Assembly (NCBI GenBank): GCA_963513935.1
Contig: OY740767.1
Coordinates: forward strand, 152,526,431 to 152,590,430
Origin: Aphrophora alni
Taxonomy: Eukaryota; Arthropoda; Insecta; Hemiptera; Aphrophoridae
DNA length: 64,000 nt
Reading direction: 5' to 3'
The position numbers and the translations under genes were made by a program. Below the pieces are notes generated by a model. It searched no databases. It saw only the letters and a list, made by a program, of their open reading frames with translations, and had not been told where the DNA came from. Every line of letters begins with the position of its first letter. The stretch's first letter is position 1. Positions 42,601 through 48,960 of this stretch are shown piece after piece.

Positions 42601-45600
42601 CATCACACTATGAAAACAGAAACATTCCTATATTTTCCAATGGATGGTTTTTGCTTGTACCTTCAAAATGATAGAATTACTAATATAACATTATTTATAA
42701 TAATTTAAAATTAATAAATTTGCATTATGGTAATTAGGGGTGAACTGATACCAGAAATGACCAACTACACCCTATACTGATCTTTTGTCAACGATACCTC
42801 TAATTCCCGATAACTATGCCCATACTCTAGGAGGGAGGGGTAGTATGGAAATGCAATATGGGAGAGCGGTAGAGAGAGGAGAAGAAGCCATGAATAAGTC
42901 CTGATATGTATTCCGATATTAGAAAGGTAGGGAATATGGAAAGGCATTGTGAATTGGGTGGGATGAATTAGCTAGGAATAATTGTTTCTCTCCTTTACAT
43001 TGACAAATTACTACTAATAAAATGCTAAGTCTGTCCGTTTGATTTTTCAACTCGAAAACTGTATAGGCTAGGAACTTGAAATTTTGCACAATCATAGACC
43101 TTAGTGAAAAACTGCTAATACCAAAGTTTCAAGCATATAAGTCAAGTGGTTCTGATATATAGGTTCCTAAAGTTTCAGAAATCTCCATATTGAAACTATT
43201 TCGATATATAAAAAGTAAACAAATAATTGTAAACAAAAAAACAAATGTATCAGCTGTTGGAAATTAAATACATTTAAGTGTGTTTAAACTCAGCCATTTT
43301 AAGATGATTATTTTATCCTTACACTGTAAATGTTAGTAAGTTTTACTTAATTTTACGTTATATTTCTTTTTTGTTTTGTGCAAGATCTTATTTTACGGGG
43401 TAGTCTTGAGATTGTTTGATGCCTTTACATCCCAGTCTTACAGTAATAGGTTAAAGACTGATCTTATCAATAACGAAGTCATGGAACTACTTCCTGGAGA
43501 AGAAAAATTGTACCTTAGTTTTGACATGGATATCAGTGACGGTACAGAATAACTTAAGTATCCAACAGAGTTCTTAAATACACTTCAAATTAGCGGTCTT
43601 CCAAGATATAAATTGGTGCTTAAGCAAGGTGCTTTGGTTATGTTGATTCGAAATTTGGAAGTGAGTCGTGGACTTATAAATAGAACGAGTTTGAGATTTA
43701 AGATCATGCGTCAGAACCTTATTGATTGTGCGATTTTAACTGGAGCTTCAGCAGGTGAACGAGTTCTTATTCCAAGAATAAAACTTTCTCTGTCAGATTC
43801 TTCTATCCCAATAAGTTTCTCACGTACTCAGTTTCCACTGATTTTGGCTTTTTCCTTGAACATCAACAAATCACAAGCCCAATCTAATAATATAAAATAA
43901 TAATTATTATATATATAATGTCAGAATTGATGAAGAATATTGTCAAAGAGAAAAATTATGGATTGAGAATTTGGTGTAAATTACTTTGTACAAAATGGAA
44001 ATATATAATAACGAAATTATCTAAAAATTGTCGGAAATTGGGTGGATAATGTACATAACAAACGTAGGGCATACTGTGTGTGTTTTGAAAGGCACACAAT
44101 TGGTGTGAACAAAATAAGTTTGTTATGAAAAAGCATCTATGATTATCTGTGATAATAGCATGTTAAAGCCTAAAGCCAAGAGTGGGGGGAATATGATGAA
44201 CAATATTTCTGTTACTCTGCAGCACAAGTTTTTCCCTCTCTCAATTCTCTTATTTTTCCTTTTGTCCCCTCCTAGTCTAACTTGCTGGGAGGGGGAGGGG
44301 TTCATCAAACTTAATATTCAGTAGTGCGTCATTTCAACAGTAAAATGTTAAATAGATGCTGAATACAAACATAGTGATAAGAATGATCCAGTTAGGTATA
44401 AAGGTCTGGCTTGCCCCCCTCTACTTTTGTAAATATTTTAATAGTGTAATGTTAATCCCCCTCCCCTACTTTCATGAACATTTTTTGTTATATCATTTCT
44501 CAACAAACACCATTTTTATTATGGTGTTTTAATTAAAGAAATTAACTTACATAATTTAATTAATTGTAATATAACAAAATAAAACCCGTAAAGAAATATT
44601 GAACAACAATGATCAAGACAATATGTTTCCAGTTTGACAATACTTTATTATTTCTGATTGTGAAATAAATTAAAATATAAATATATAATATATTGATATC
44701 TATCTTTTAATAAGTGCCACACAAGGGAGGGAGCACCCATACATTTGACATGTATCTTAAACCAAGCCATATTATGTATATGTTTGTAATACAACTTATC
44801 TGGCTTAATTTCTGATATTTGTTTAGAAAGTTGGTGTATAATGTTATGTAGCTGTACTATGTCAGTAATTCCTAGTCGCCGATAATCTTAACGTTTATTC
44901 ATATTTTAACAGAATACAATTAAGTTAATTTGAGACTGTATAATTTGAATACATTTATTACTTTTACTTTGTTATACTACAAACACTATGTAATCTTAAT
45001 GCTAAGATTGAAAACTTTTACTAAGGTTTAATCGTGCATAATCTTAATGTTTAATGATAGTTTAACTATATACAGTTGAGTCAATACTATTACATGTATT
45101 ATCCTTACTTTCTTTTTCATTCTACATTGAAAACTATTCGTCAATAAGTGTAATCGGTAATCACTGATTATTAAAAATAATCGTAATCAGATAGCACCGA
45201 ATCGTCTCATCCCTAACTACAATTCTACTTTTTTCTATAAAAAAACTTCTCACTTTTGTTGTTTCTAACATTTGAAGTGTTTTTTTGTTGGTTGGTAATG
45301 TTTTATCCTTTGATTACAGGTATGATGTGGAAGAGATAAGGTTTTGTAGAAGGTTAACTTTAGAACATGGCTCACCTGCATTGAAAAAGTTCAAAATGAG
45401 AAAAGAATGCCTAGAATCTAAATTGATCAAAGACATGAAGTACTACCGAGACAACCCTCACAAGCATATAAATTACCAGAACGAGATGGATTTGTTTTGG
45501 AGTAAAAGAGCACACCCATCGACGATTGAAAACAGATGGGATATTATGAAAAATGAATTTGCTCCTTACTGGGATAAACTTTTAAAAGAACTTTATAGAG

Positions 45601-47069
45601 ATAAATTTAAAACTGAGAAATCTAAAATAAGACAAGAATTTGTTCATATTTATTTTGATAAAAAGATAGAAAAACCTGATCAACAACATCAAGATAGAAT
45701 ATCATATCGTCCTCGATCTCCTCCACAAAGATTTGATAAAGGTAAAATTAAACATTCACCATATAGAGAGCTTCATAAAAGAAGTTGCAGCCCTTCTATA
45801 AAAACCAATACTATCAAAAAAACGAAATTACTTTCTGAGAAAACATCAAATAACAGCAGATACTCTTCTGAAAAAAATAGAATGGAAGATAATAGAAAAC
45901 ATTCTAAAGATAAAGCACACATTGTTCCAGTCCTTAGATATATTTCAGTTTTGGAAAAAAATTTAGATTCTTTAGGACCTAAAGTTCTTAATTTATTATC
46001 AGAAGCATTGTTGATAGAAAAATCAAAGGACAATGCAGATATAGAGTCATTTATTGTAAAAAATTATGTTTTACTCGATACAATAAAAGAAAAATTATTA
46101 GGTCTGTTAGAAGCTAATATAATAGAAAAATCTTTGATAAATGTTGCTGAAAATGCAATTGAAAAAGTAGATTCATTGTTATCAAGAGTTAAGAAAATTC
46201 CAATACCGGAAAAAGTTGCATCCAACATAAATAAAACTCCTACTGATAGCCTAACATCTAATGATGATAAGCAACACATTTTGAAAATAACAGAAATTGC
46301 AAACTTCATTGAGAATCTTGATAAATTATCACATTTGACTGGTTTACAAAGAGCTACAATCTCTCAAGCTGTAGGAACATCTTTGATTTATCAAAACATA
46401 TTAGAAATCACCAAAGATGATACTATGGTGCTCGTTCAAGCTACTCTAAATAAATTAAACTATCCTTTAAATGATTATTCATATAGTAAATCAATAAAAC
46501 AAAGTAGTTTTTATGATAACTCCGATGTTCAAAATTTTAAACAGCAATCGGACAGCGATATTTCTCATAGAGATTTATTTAACATTCCTTTCCAAGAAGA
46601 GTCATTTCGTAAATTAACAAAGCAAAGTAGTTCCTTTGATAGAAATCGGGGAAATTTCCAACAATTAACAAATTACAACCAACGTGATAGACAAATTCCC
46701 AGTAGAGATTCATTATTTAACTTACCTTCAAAAGAAGATTCGTTTCGTGAAGGAAACCAAGATTACAACAAACTGGTTAGAAAAAATCCTGGGAGAAATC
46801 CATTATTTCCCGCCTACGTAACTTTAAAGGAAGATTCTATTGAACAAAATTCCTTAAATCCAATTAATTTAAATAATAAACCTTCAGGAAATTCTAATCA
46901 ACAATCTACTAGGAATTCAACATTTAATGTTACACAAACTTCATCTCTCTCTCAACCTAGTACTGATAACATATCACACCATTTTACTTCTCAACAAGGA
47001 CATCAATTCTCGTCTCTTCCACAGAGTCACCACACGTTTAATTATAACCAGAGCAACAACCATCACTAA
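1..47069 (+). CDS. Large multi-exon gene, 15 exons in window (5' end missing): helical modules, RS-rich segment, cadherin-like repeat
   Basis: Joined by hand: 1..447, 5996..6229, 11986..12138, 15242..15404, 19695..19747, 24810..24876, 26165..26290, 26909..26967, 30421..30484, 32086..32169, 34982..35043, 36884..36953, 37799..37866, 40003..40060, 45320..47069. Every border is ag/gt, all 14 junctions keep frame (3,456 nt from base 3 to the stop), and no internal stop occurs. Order of parts: helical module, Arg/Ser-rich basic segment, one cadherin-like beta-sandwich, low-complexity linker, Trp/Tyr-rich basic domain, second helical module, Ser/Gln/Asn-rich tail. No signal peptide or membrane segment is visible in the part present; the true N-terminus lies left of base 1. 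RS-type sequence suggests a nuclear, RNA-related protein (inference), which sits oddly with a cadherin-like fold. I do not recognise the family. Two neighbouring genes are possible, but unbroken phase agreement argues for one. Confidence 0.82.
2088..2106 (+). repeat. Short interstitial TTAGG-like run
   Basis: About three units of (TAGGT)n. TTAGG is the usual insect telomere unit, but a run this short is common inside insect introns and implies no telomere here. Confidence 0.5.
2159..2184. repeat. (CA)n microsatellite
   Basis: Thirteen uninterrupted CA units. Confidence 0.95.
2708..2950. mobile_element. Fold-back (inverted-repeat) element with hammerhead-like motif
   Basis: Two arms of roughly 110 bp are near-perfect inverted copies around a spacer of about 12 bp (2820-2832). 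Each arm carries, on the outward strand, CTGAGGA followed by a short stem and GAAAC, resembling the core of a hammerhead ribozyme as found in Penelope-like element repeats. A partial, diverged repeat of the right end follows at 2953-3015. No coding sequence is present. Confidence 0.75.
4442..4562 (+). mobile_element. Hairpin retroposon, copy 1
   Basis: A ~31-bp stem (AATTAAAACAAACAC... against its complement) closes on a loop beginning CCACGAC. It is followed by a unique tail, GGAATACCACC then CACCTACGGTCT. It is flanked by ACTATATATTTTA and ACTGTATATTTTA, a 13-bp target duplication with one difference. The tail and loop match a second copy at 48626-48772 on the opposite strand. The long variable duplication points to LINE-type integration. 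I do not recognise the family. Confidence 0.7.
5996..6229 (+). CDS. Exon 2: Arg/Ser-rich basic segment
   Basis: Acceptor ttttacag, donor cag|gtaacc. Phase 1 in and phase 1 out. About 78 residues, strongly basic, with dispersed RS and SR pairs (RSRSQSR, HSRSP) and Ser/Pro sites (SLSPD). Such segments are typical of nuclear speckle and splicing-related proteins, so nuclear location is likely by inference. It is probably disordered. Confidence 0.85.
8105..8165 (-). repeat. tRNA-like sequence, probable SINE head
   Basis: On the minus strand, TAGTGGTTAAAGC resembles a pol III A box and GGTTCAAAACC a B box, about 35 bases apart. A CATCG/CGATG anticodon-type stem lies between them. The T stem pairs poorly (about three of five), so this is a degenerate tRNA-derived repeat rather than a working tRNA. 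Confidence 0.45.
9013..9230 (+). pseudogene. piggyBac transposase N-terminal fragment
   Basis: After an ATG and a frameshift, the frame reads LNELDDDSDLEFLG and later DEDPDYDP, the acidic N-terminal style of piggyBac transposases. There is one in-frame stop. No DDE domain follows, and I found no convincing TTAA-flanked ends. Confidence 0.45.
9911..11854 (-). mobile_element. mariner element with a ~780-bp insertion
   Basis: The ends are inverted: CGAGGGCCATTGGGAAAG at left and, reversed, CAAAAGACATTCGGAAAG at right. Both run into TAACCTC and both are flanked by TA, as expected for mariner. The transposase lies on the minus strand. It is about 1.94 kb instead of the usual 1.3 kb, because 27 bp (10855-10881) recur at 11658-11684 with foreign sequence between. 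Confidence 0.85.
9975..11690 (-). pseudogene. mariner transposase pseudogene (DD34D type)
   Basis: Minus strand, broken into several frames. Recognisable blocks from N to C: MNSVKENLM, EERSDRPSV, IVFGNEIW, LHNNART, EFYEEGI, RYDKGFNLNGNYIEK. They match the mariner helix-turn-helix linker, GDETW, HDNARPH and C-terminal motifs. Both visible catalytic aspartates are changed to asparagine (GNEIW, HNNAR). The block with the third aspartate is deleted between LHNNART and EFYEEGI. The insertion at 10882-11657 splits the N-terminus. It cannot encode an active enzyme. Confidence 0.85.
11986..12138 (+). CDS. Exon 3: first half of cadherin-like repeat
   Basis: Acceptor atgttcag, donor ggag|gtaggt, phase 1 in and out. 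The sequence YKFWVRSDVEVGTTVGMIKV matches the first two strands of a cadherin repeat (YxFxVxE...GTxVGxV). The acidic calcium ligands expected after the first strand and in a DxD are missing. Confidence 0.85.
12139..15241 (+). other. Intron of the large gene, 3.1 kb
   Basis: AT-rich with no gene recognised. Bases 14495-14730 belong to the dispersed repeat family also seen at 29.45 and 36.25 kb (shared blocks: TTTTGCTCAAGT, CTCTCCAAAAAT, GTGCAAAATC). The overlapping minus-strand frames at 14.7-14.9 kb fall in this repeat. Confidence 0.55.
15242..15404 (+). CDS. Exon 4: second half of cadherin-like repeat
   Basis: Acceptor aaatttcag, donor gccaa|gtatgt, phase 1 in and 2 out. It reads PFAIEQNSGTITVVDQVTKY, then FEVVVTDQHG and KTTVTIQV. 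This matches the FxIxxxTGxIxV, YxLxVxAxDxG and TTVxIxV blocks of a cadherin repeat. The LDxE calcium motif is replaced by VTKYE, and no DxNDN linker follows, so calcium binding is unlikely. Joined to exon 3, the repeat is about 100 residues, the usual length. Confidence 0.87.
15599..15650. repeat. (TA)n microsatellite
   Basis: About 26 uninterrupted TA units. Confidence 0.95.
15685..15990. repeat. Composite inverted repeat with 18-bp tandem units
   Basis: Outer arms ACTTACCGTCACAATAGTCT and its complement enclose inner arms of about 65 bp that meet at GATGCAG-CGGGCC-TACTGCATC. The right inner arm carries three tandem copies of TTTGTTATGTGTCGTGTG (about 15910-15965), the left only one. The left half has about 85 extra bases containing a hammerhead-like motif (minus strand, 15725-15765). 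Likely part of a Penelope-like or fold-back element. Confidence 0.7.
16153..17021. mobile_element. TA-flanked MITE with ~20-bp terminal inverted repeats
   Basis: Left end TA then CAGGGTCATCGAAAAAGGT; right end CCTTTTTCGATGACCCTG then TA. The flanking TA suggests a Tc1/mariner-type transposase. No transposase is coded inside. A smaller 22-bp inverted repeat (16462-16483 with 16549-16570) is nested within. A lone, related right end lies near 24,495-24,517. Confidence 0.75.
16517..16546 (-). other. Hammerhead ribozyme-like core
   Basis: On the minus strand: CTGATGA, one extra T, a GCT/GGC stem closed by a GCAA loop, GAAA, then CAATTGTA. All conserved hammerhead core bases are present (CUGAUGA, GAA, the A-U pair, and A before the expected cut). 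The extra T before stem II, the tiny stem III and a weak stem I make activity doubtful. The motif sits between perfect 22-bp inverted repeats. Confidence 0.4.
19695..19747 (+). CDS. Exon 5: linker exon, pair 1a
   Basis: Acceptor tgtttcag, donor tcag|gtacat. Phase 2 in, 1 out. It codes NVGPVPMIMQQSIPVHSS, low complexity. With exon 6 it makes 120 nt. Confidence 0.75.
21898..22514. mobile_element. pogo/Tigger-like MITE
   Basis: The left end is TA then CAGTAGAACCTCGATAGCAA, the classic pogo-like terminus. The right end is TTATTGAGGGTTAGGTTG then TA, a degenerate inverted match. Inside, GCTATAAAGGTT or a close variant recurs at least five times. It interrupts ORF1 of the LINE. No transposase is present. 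Confidence 0.65.
23097..23736. mobile_element. piggyBac-type MITE, complete, 640 bp
   Basis: It is flanked by TTAA on both sides (23093-23096 and 23737-23740). The ends are inverted: CCCTTCCCACGCGG and, reversed, CCCTTCGCACGCTG. Removing the element and one TTAA restores an open LINE reading frame across the site, which confirms the insertion. The frame at 23235-23417 lies within it and is not a gene. A second copy starts at 55,467. Confidence 0.88.
24810..24876 (+). CDS. Exon 6: linker exon, pair 1b
   Basis: Acceptor catttcag, donor tgcac|gtaagt. Phase 1 in, 2 out. It codes GETGNTAGQTFQHQSLFPIP and ends in VC. Low complexity. Confidence 0.78.
25120..26045 (-). pseudogene. Non-LTR retrotransposon reverse transcriptase, C-terminal part
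   Basis: On the minus strand, from 26,045 leftward, the blocks AIDDIIITVSAES (the YADD site, altered), SVKILGLVIDSDLK, IDAVCKKIDSGIF, PLLKYGVI and KKNLINELSEF appear in shifting frames. They match the end of the RT palm, the thumb and the C-terminal region of Jockey-like ORF2. Several frameshifts and stops occur. It lies wholly in an intron, opposite to the host gene. Confidence 0.75.
26165..26290 (+). CDS. Exon 7: symmetric linker exon
   Basis: Acceptor aatgacag, donor acagaa|gtaagt. Phase 2 in, 2 out, 126 nt, so skipping keeps frame. It starts TRVDRKEKFKQDRQQ, then a Thr/Asn-rich stretch. Exon 10 has the same phases and also starts TR. Confidence 0.8.
26909..26967 (+). CDS. Exon 8: linker exon, pair 2a, Pro/Ala-rich
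   Basis: Acceptor gtttcag, donor ccag|gtaaat. Phase 2 in, 1 out. It codes NTNQRYVAPQNS and then an alternating Ala/Pro run. Confidence 0.8.
26968..30420 (+). other. Intron of the large gene, 3.5 kb
   Basis: It holds a dispersed-repeat copy at about 27,820-28,140 (related to 58,136-58,400) and another, longer family member at about 29,450-29,920. The frames at 29.1-29.6 kb overlap this repeat, and no gene is recognised. Confidence 0.55.
29450..29920 (+). repeat. Dispersed repeat, copy B
   Basis: It matches 36,250-36,740 in the same order, including CTCCAAAAA, GTGTGCAAA, AACACAAGTGAAACCAGTTT against GGCACAAGCGAAGCCAGTTT, and CAGTGTCCATGG against CAGTGTCCATAG. About 470 bp, family unknown. A shorter copy lies at 14,495-14,730. 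Confidence 0.65.
30421..30484 (+). CDS. Exon 9: linker exon, pair 2b
   Basis: Acceptor ggttttcag, donor tatcac|gtaagt. Phase 1 in, 2 out. It codes GGWNSTQHIPQVQTISTIS. With exon 8 it makes 123 nt. Confidence 0.8.
30485..32085 (+). other. Intron of the large gene, 1.6 kb
   Basis: Only AT-rich sequence with a 22-base T run near 30,759-30,780. Nothing recognised. Confidence 0.6.
32086..32169 (+). CDS. Exon 10: symmetric linker exon, tandem acceptor
   Basis: Acceptor gctaag, donor ttggaa|gtgagt. Phase 2 in and out, 84 nt. It codes TRSKVPSYYRIENAGMKSTS and on. The acceptor reads ctaag|gag|gtc, so a second AG three bases on could remove one arginine. Its counterpart is exon 7. Confidence 0.75.
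32170..34981 (+). other. Intron of the large gene, 2.8 kb
   Basis: The stretch 32,550-33,480 is Gln/Asn/Thr-rich when translated and richer in GC at its right end. That could be a worn retroelement leader or gag region, but I found no diagnostic motif. The rest is plain AT-rich sequence. Confidence 0.45.
34982..35043 (+). CDS. Exon 11: linker exon, pair 3a
   Basis: Acceptor gtgtttcag, donor ttcag|gtaaat. Phase 2 in, 1 out. It codes NVVGSNLKVVQINEEDNFPV. The end weakly recalls a cadherin linker (VxVxDxNDNxP), too little to call a second repeat. Confidence 0.78.
35147..35420 (-). pseudogene. Penelope-like element reverse transcriptase fragment
   Basis: On the minus strand the blocks KVHKPN, SCKELLKYILRILKPLEG, FVQNSKHFEDLC and LIRFDDENYFTNVLVQETL follow each other. 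They match the Penelope-like RT order (PKxHKPN, xNSxxF, SFDVxSLFTNVPxxETL). One frameshift is needed near 35,375. It is short and intronic. It is the only Penelope protein evidence in the window and gives context to the hammerhead-like motifs. Confidence 0.65.
35496..35723 (+). other. Possible alternative terminal exon
   Basis: After the acceptor-like ttctag at 35490-35495, a frame in phase with exon 11 runs 76 residues (DDDAPVFHLTNLVLRTFL and on) to a TGA. It could end a short isoform, but no conserved motif or clear poly(A) signal supports it. Confidence 0.2.
36250..36740 (+). repeat. Dispersed repeat, copy C
   Basis: Long match to copy B at 29,450-29,920 in the same order. It lies directly before exon 12. 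The open frames on both strands here belong to the repeat. Confidence 0.65.
36884..36953 (+). CDS. Exon 12: linker exon, pair 3b
   Basis: Acceptor gatttcag, donor gatgg|gtaagt. Phase 1 in, 2 out. It codes DNYYPTPLKPNVNNSLRTIQ and ends LLD. With exon 11 it makes 132 nt. Confidence 0.82.
37799..37866 (+). CDS. Exon 13: linker exon, pair 4a
   Basis: Acceptor gttttcag, donor tgaag|gtaaat. Phase 2 in, 1 out. It codes GQSQEDGNSKITQESNIAH and on; acidic and polar. Confidence 0.8.
37867..40002 (+). other. Intron of the large gene, 2.1 kb
   Basis: Apart from the pogo-like element at its left, I see only AT-rich sequence. The minus-strand frame at 39,167-39,427 is Lys/Arg/Asn-rich but has no motif. 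Confidence 0.55.
38048..38635. mobile_element. pogo/Tigger-like MITE, degenerate
   Basis: The left end is TA then CAGCAGAACATCGATAACTC. The right end, reversed, is TAGAACCTTTGTTAATCGAA. Internal repeats of the form TTCGAGTTA occur near the left end. No transposase; the right border is uncertain. It lies in the intron after exon 13. Confidence 0.5.
40003..40060 (+). CDS. Exon 14: linker exon, pair 4b
   Basis: Acceptor gattctag, donor actgg|gtaact. Phase 1 in, 2 out. It codes DMGGEIYDADTSEKGGLDT, acidic. With exon 13 it makes 126 nt. The +5 donor position is weaker than in the other exons. Confidence 0.72.
40152..40945 (+). repeat. Diverged direct repeat pair (40152-40256 and 40834-40945)
   Basis: Both copies share the order TCTAGTTT, GAGAGTTGATTT, TTAGTTTT, AAATGTCCG and AACCATATT. 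The spacing is about 680 bp. Origin unknown. Confidence 0.6.
41651..45215. mobile_element. hAT-like element, 3.6 kb, non-coding
   Basis: The ends are perfect 16-bp inverted repeats, TAGGGATGAGACGATT, fitting the hAT pattern YARNG. The flanks ATTAGAAA and ACTACAAT agree at 5 of 8 positions, so a worn 8-bp duplication is possible. No transposase is seen. The size may come from nested insertions, including the Helitron piece. Confidence 0.5.
43440..43900 (+). pseudogene. Helitron helicase C-terminal fragment
   Basis: After a stop-containing lead (LLPGEEKLYLSFD, YPTEFLNTLQISGLPRYKL), the frame reads KQGALVMLIRNLE, LINRTSLRF, ILTGASAGERVLIPRI, FSRTQFPLILAFSLNINKSQ. This matches the end of Pif1-type Helitron helicases (LKxGxPVMLLRNL... 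INKSQGQ). The Rep part and the rest of the helicase are absent. Confidence 0.82.
45320..47069 (+). CDS. Exon 15, terminal: Trp/Tyr-rich basic domain, helical module copy 2, Ser/Gln/Asn tail
   Basis: Acceptor gattacag, phase 2 in; 583 residues to TAA. Residues 1-115: an aromatic basic domain (YYRDNPHKH, DLFWSKR, RWDIMKNEFAPYWDKLL). Residues 116-210: Lys/Arg/Ser-rich linker. Residues 211-395: helical module whose last half (IENLDKLSHLTGLQRATISQ, ILEITKDD, LNKLN) repeats exon 1. Residues 400-583: Ser/Gln/Asn-rich tail with three related motifs (RDLFNIPFQEESFR; RDSLFNLPSKEDSFR; RNPLFPAYVTLKEDS). The longest and clearest exon. Function not recognised. Confidence 0.9.
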
Positions 47070-47336
47070 ATAGTATTTTATATTTTTATTAAAAATTTAA
47101 ATTTATCCTTTCTATATATATTTTTTTTTGTACCTAAATGTATTTTAAAATTGTGAAATAATTAATTTTGTAAACATTAGAGAATGTTAACAGTAGAGAT
47201 GTATTCATAACGGAAAATACAAAATTATGAATCTAGTATTATAATATTATAAATTTGTGTATATATGTTTGTAGAGCAAAACTTAATTTTGTATTACAAC
47301 TCTCCATTCATGTAGTTATATTTTTGTTTCAGTATG

Positions 47337-47342
47337 AATAAA
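47337..47342 (+). terminator. Poly(A) signal AATAAA of the large gene
   Basis: AATAAA lies 268 bases after the stop codon, and the hAT MITE begins 70 bases further on. This suits a short 3' UTR. Confidence 0.7.
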
Positions 47343-47411
47343 GTAAATACATTTATTAATAAAAACGAAGATGGTTTTTTTTAACCTTGGTTTATTTTTT
47401 AAACAACTAGA

Positions 47412-48151
47412 CTAGTGATGTGTGAGTTCGAATTATAATACTCGGTGATTCCGAGTATCAAAATCCTCGGAAGAGTCCGAATATTAAAATCCTCGGTTTC
47501 GTATTAAAATACTCGGACAAAATCCTCGTAACTAGGAACAAGGAGGAGCTAATGTGCGAGACTGCGAGTATCCTCGGTCAACGATATTTGTTAGTGTTGT
47601 GTCAATTCCAAACAAAATACTCGGTGTTTCTACTTTGGTTACATTAGTTTCTAAGCTGATTTTTCACTACACATTAATTAAACATTACGATTTTGAGTTA
47701 TAATGATTTAGATTCTGTAACAAGTTCAATTTAAAATAACAATAGTATTCATTTATTTCCACATTAACAAAAAGTAAATTAAATTATTATTTAATTGTTA
47801 TTACTTATATTTAAATAAATATTTATAGGTTACCATCTTTATAAAAAATATAGTAAATTAACTTATTTTAAATAATAACTAAATTATTAATGTACTTACG
47901 TTTAATTACTGAATTTGTGTCGAGGCAGGATAACATTTAATTACGTATTACAAGTGTCAATCACATATTGTTTAAAAAAATAAATACTTGGTGGATCAGT
48001 CTAACAGATAGAAATATAACACACACACACACACATAATGCGCATAATCATTCTGCGCAGATACTCGATGTCGAACTAATAATACGAGTATTGAAATCAT
48101 TCGAAGCCGAGTATTGCGAGTATCTATTTCACCCGAGTATCAACATCGCTA
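47412..48151. mobile_element. hAT-like MITE, 740 bp, intact 8-bp target duplication
   Basis: AACTAGAC flanks both sides exactly (47404-47411 and 48152-48159). The ends are TAGTGATGT and, reversed, TAGCGATGT, fitting hAT. The two ends are dense in CGAGTAT/CTCGG words in both directions, like subterminal transposase-binding repeats. No transposase is coded. Confidence 0.82.
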
Positions 48152-48189
48152 AACTAGACACCTTCAGCAACCTCAGTTATTATATCAAG

Positions 48190-48960
48190 GTGATTTCCTT
48201 TACTGCTCATCTCCATCATATCCAATTAGGTACCCTTTAATTGTGTCTCCTCTGATCTGGAATGTGAACATAAATAGAACTTATGATGTGCAAGAGTTTG
48301 ATTCTGGGTTTCTTACCAATCCACAGCTCATATGGACTCATACCTTCTACTGATGACTTTTTCAGTTCGATTTAGGATGTAAATGTATTCACCAACTCAG
48401 CCTATATGGCAGCAGGAAACTCAACATATTTTCATGATAATTTCAAAGTTCTCGACATTTCCAAAACTGTACCGAGTTTACACTCTGTGTTGCCATTCTG
48501 TTGAGGCATATAGGGTGCTGTCAATCTTTGAACAATCCCTTTTTTACTAAAAATTTCTCTTTGTTGTTAAATTCACATCCGTTATCACTTTAAAGTTCTT
48601 GAATTTTATAGCCTAATGTCTTTATAACTATTTATGCTAGAGACCGTAGGTACTTGGTGGTATTCCATTTTAAATAAAATTAAAACAACAATTTTTTTTT
48701 TTTTTTTTAGTATCAACCACAAAACATTGTGGTTGATACTAAAAAAAAAAAAATTGTTGTTTTAATTTTATTTAATGTCTTTATGCTGAATAACTTTTAC
48801 TACCATATTATTTACTTCTGATTCTTTCATAAAAAATCCATATCTAAACAATATAGCTGTCTTTAAACAATACCTAATAATTCTTCTGAAAAAATTCATT
48901 AAAAGGTCCACATACATCAACTGACATCAGTTCTCCAAGTTTAGAACATTTATTTTTATG
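48190..48960 (-). pseudogene. copia integrase pseudogene
   Basis: Minus strand. GELMSVDVCGPFNEFF (about 48,895-48,945) holds the first catalytic aspartate. SDNGCEFNNKEKF (about 48,551-48,589) holds the second and follows a stop in IQEL*. The hairpin retroposon lies between these two. Downstream GYLIGYDGDE marks the end of the integrase C-terminal region. Not functional. Confidence 0.82.
48626..48772 (-). mobile_element. Hairpin retroposon, copy 2
   Basis: Minus strand, same order as copy 1 at 4442-4562: a long hairpin (loop CCACAA...TTTTGTGG), then GGAATACCACC and TACCTACGGTCTCTAGC. Exact 12-bp flanks TAATGTCTTTAT (48614-48625, 48773-48784). It is inserted in the copia integrase. Confidence 0.78.

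Larger units (their letters stand above)
40061..45319 (+). other. Last intron of the large gene, 5.3 kb
   Basis: Most of it is a hAT-like element (41,651-45,215) containing a Helitron scrap. Before that, about 105 bp at 40,152-40,256 recur diverged at 40,834-40,945 in the same direction. Confidence 0.6.
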
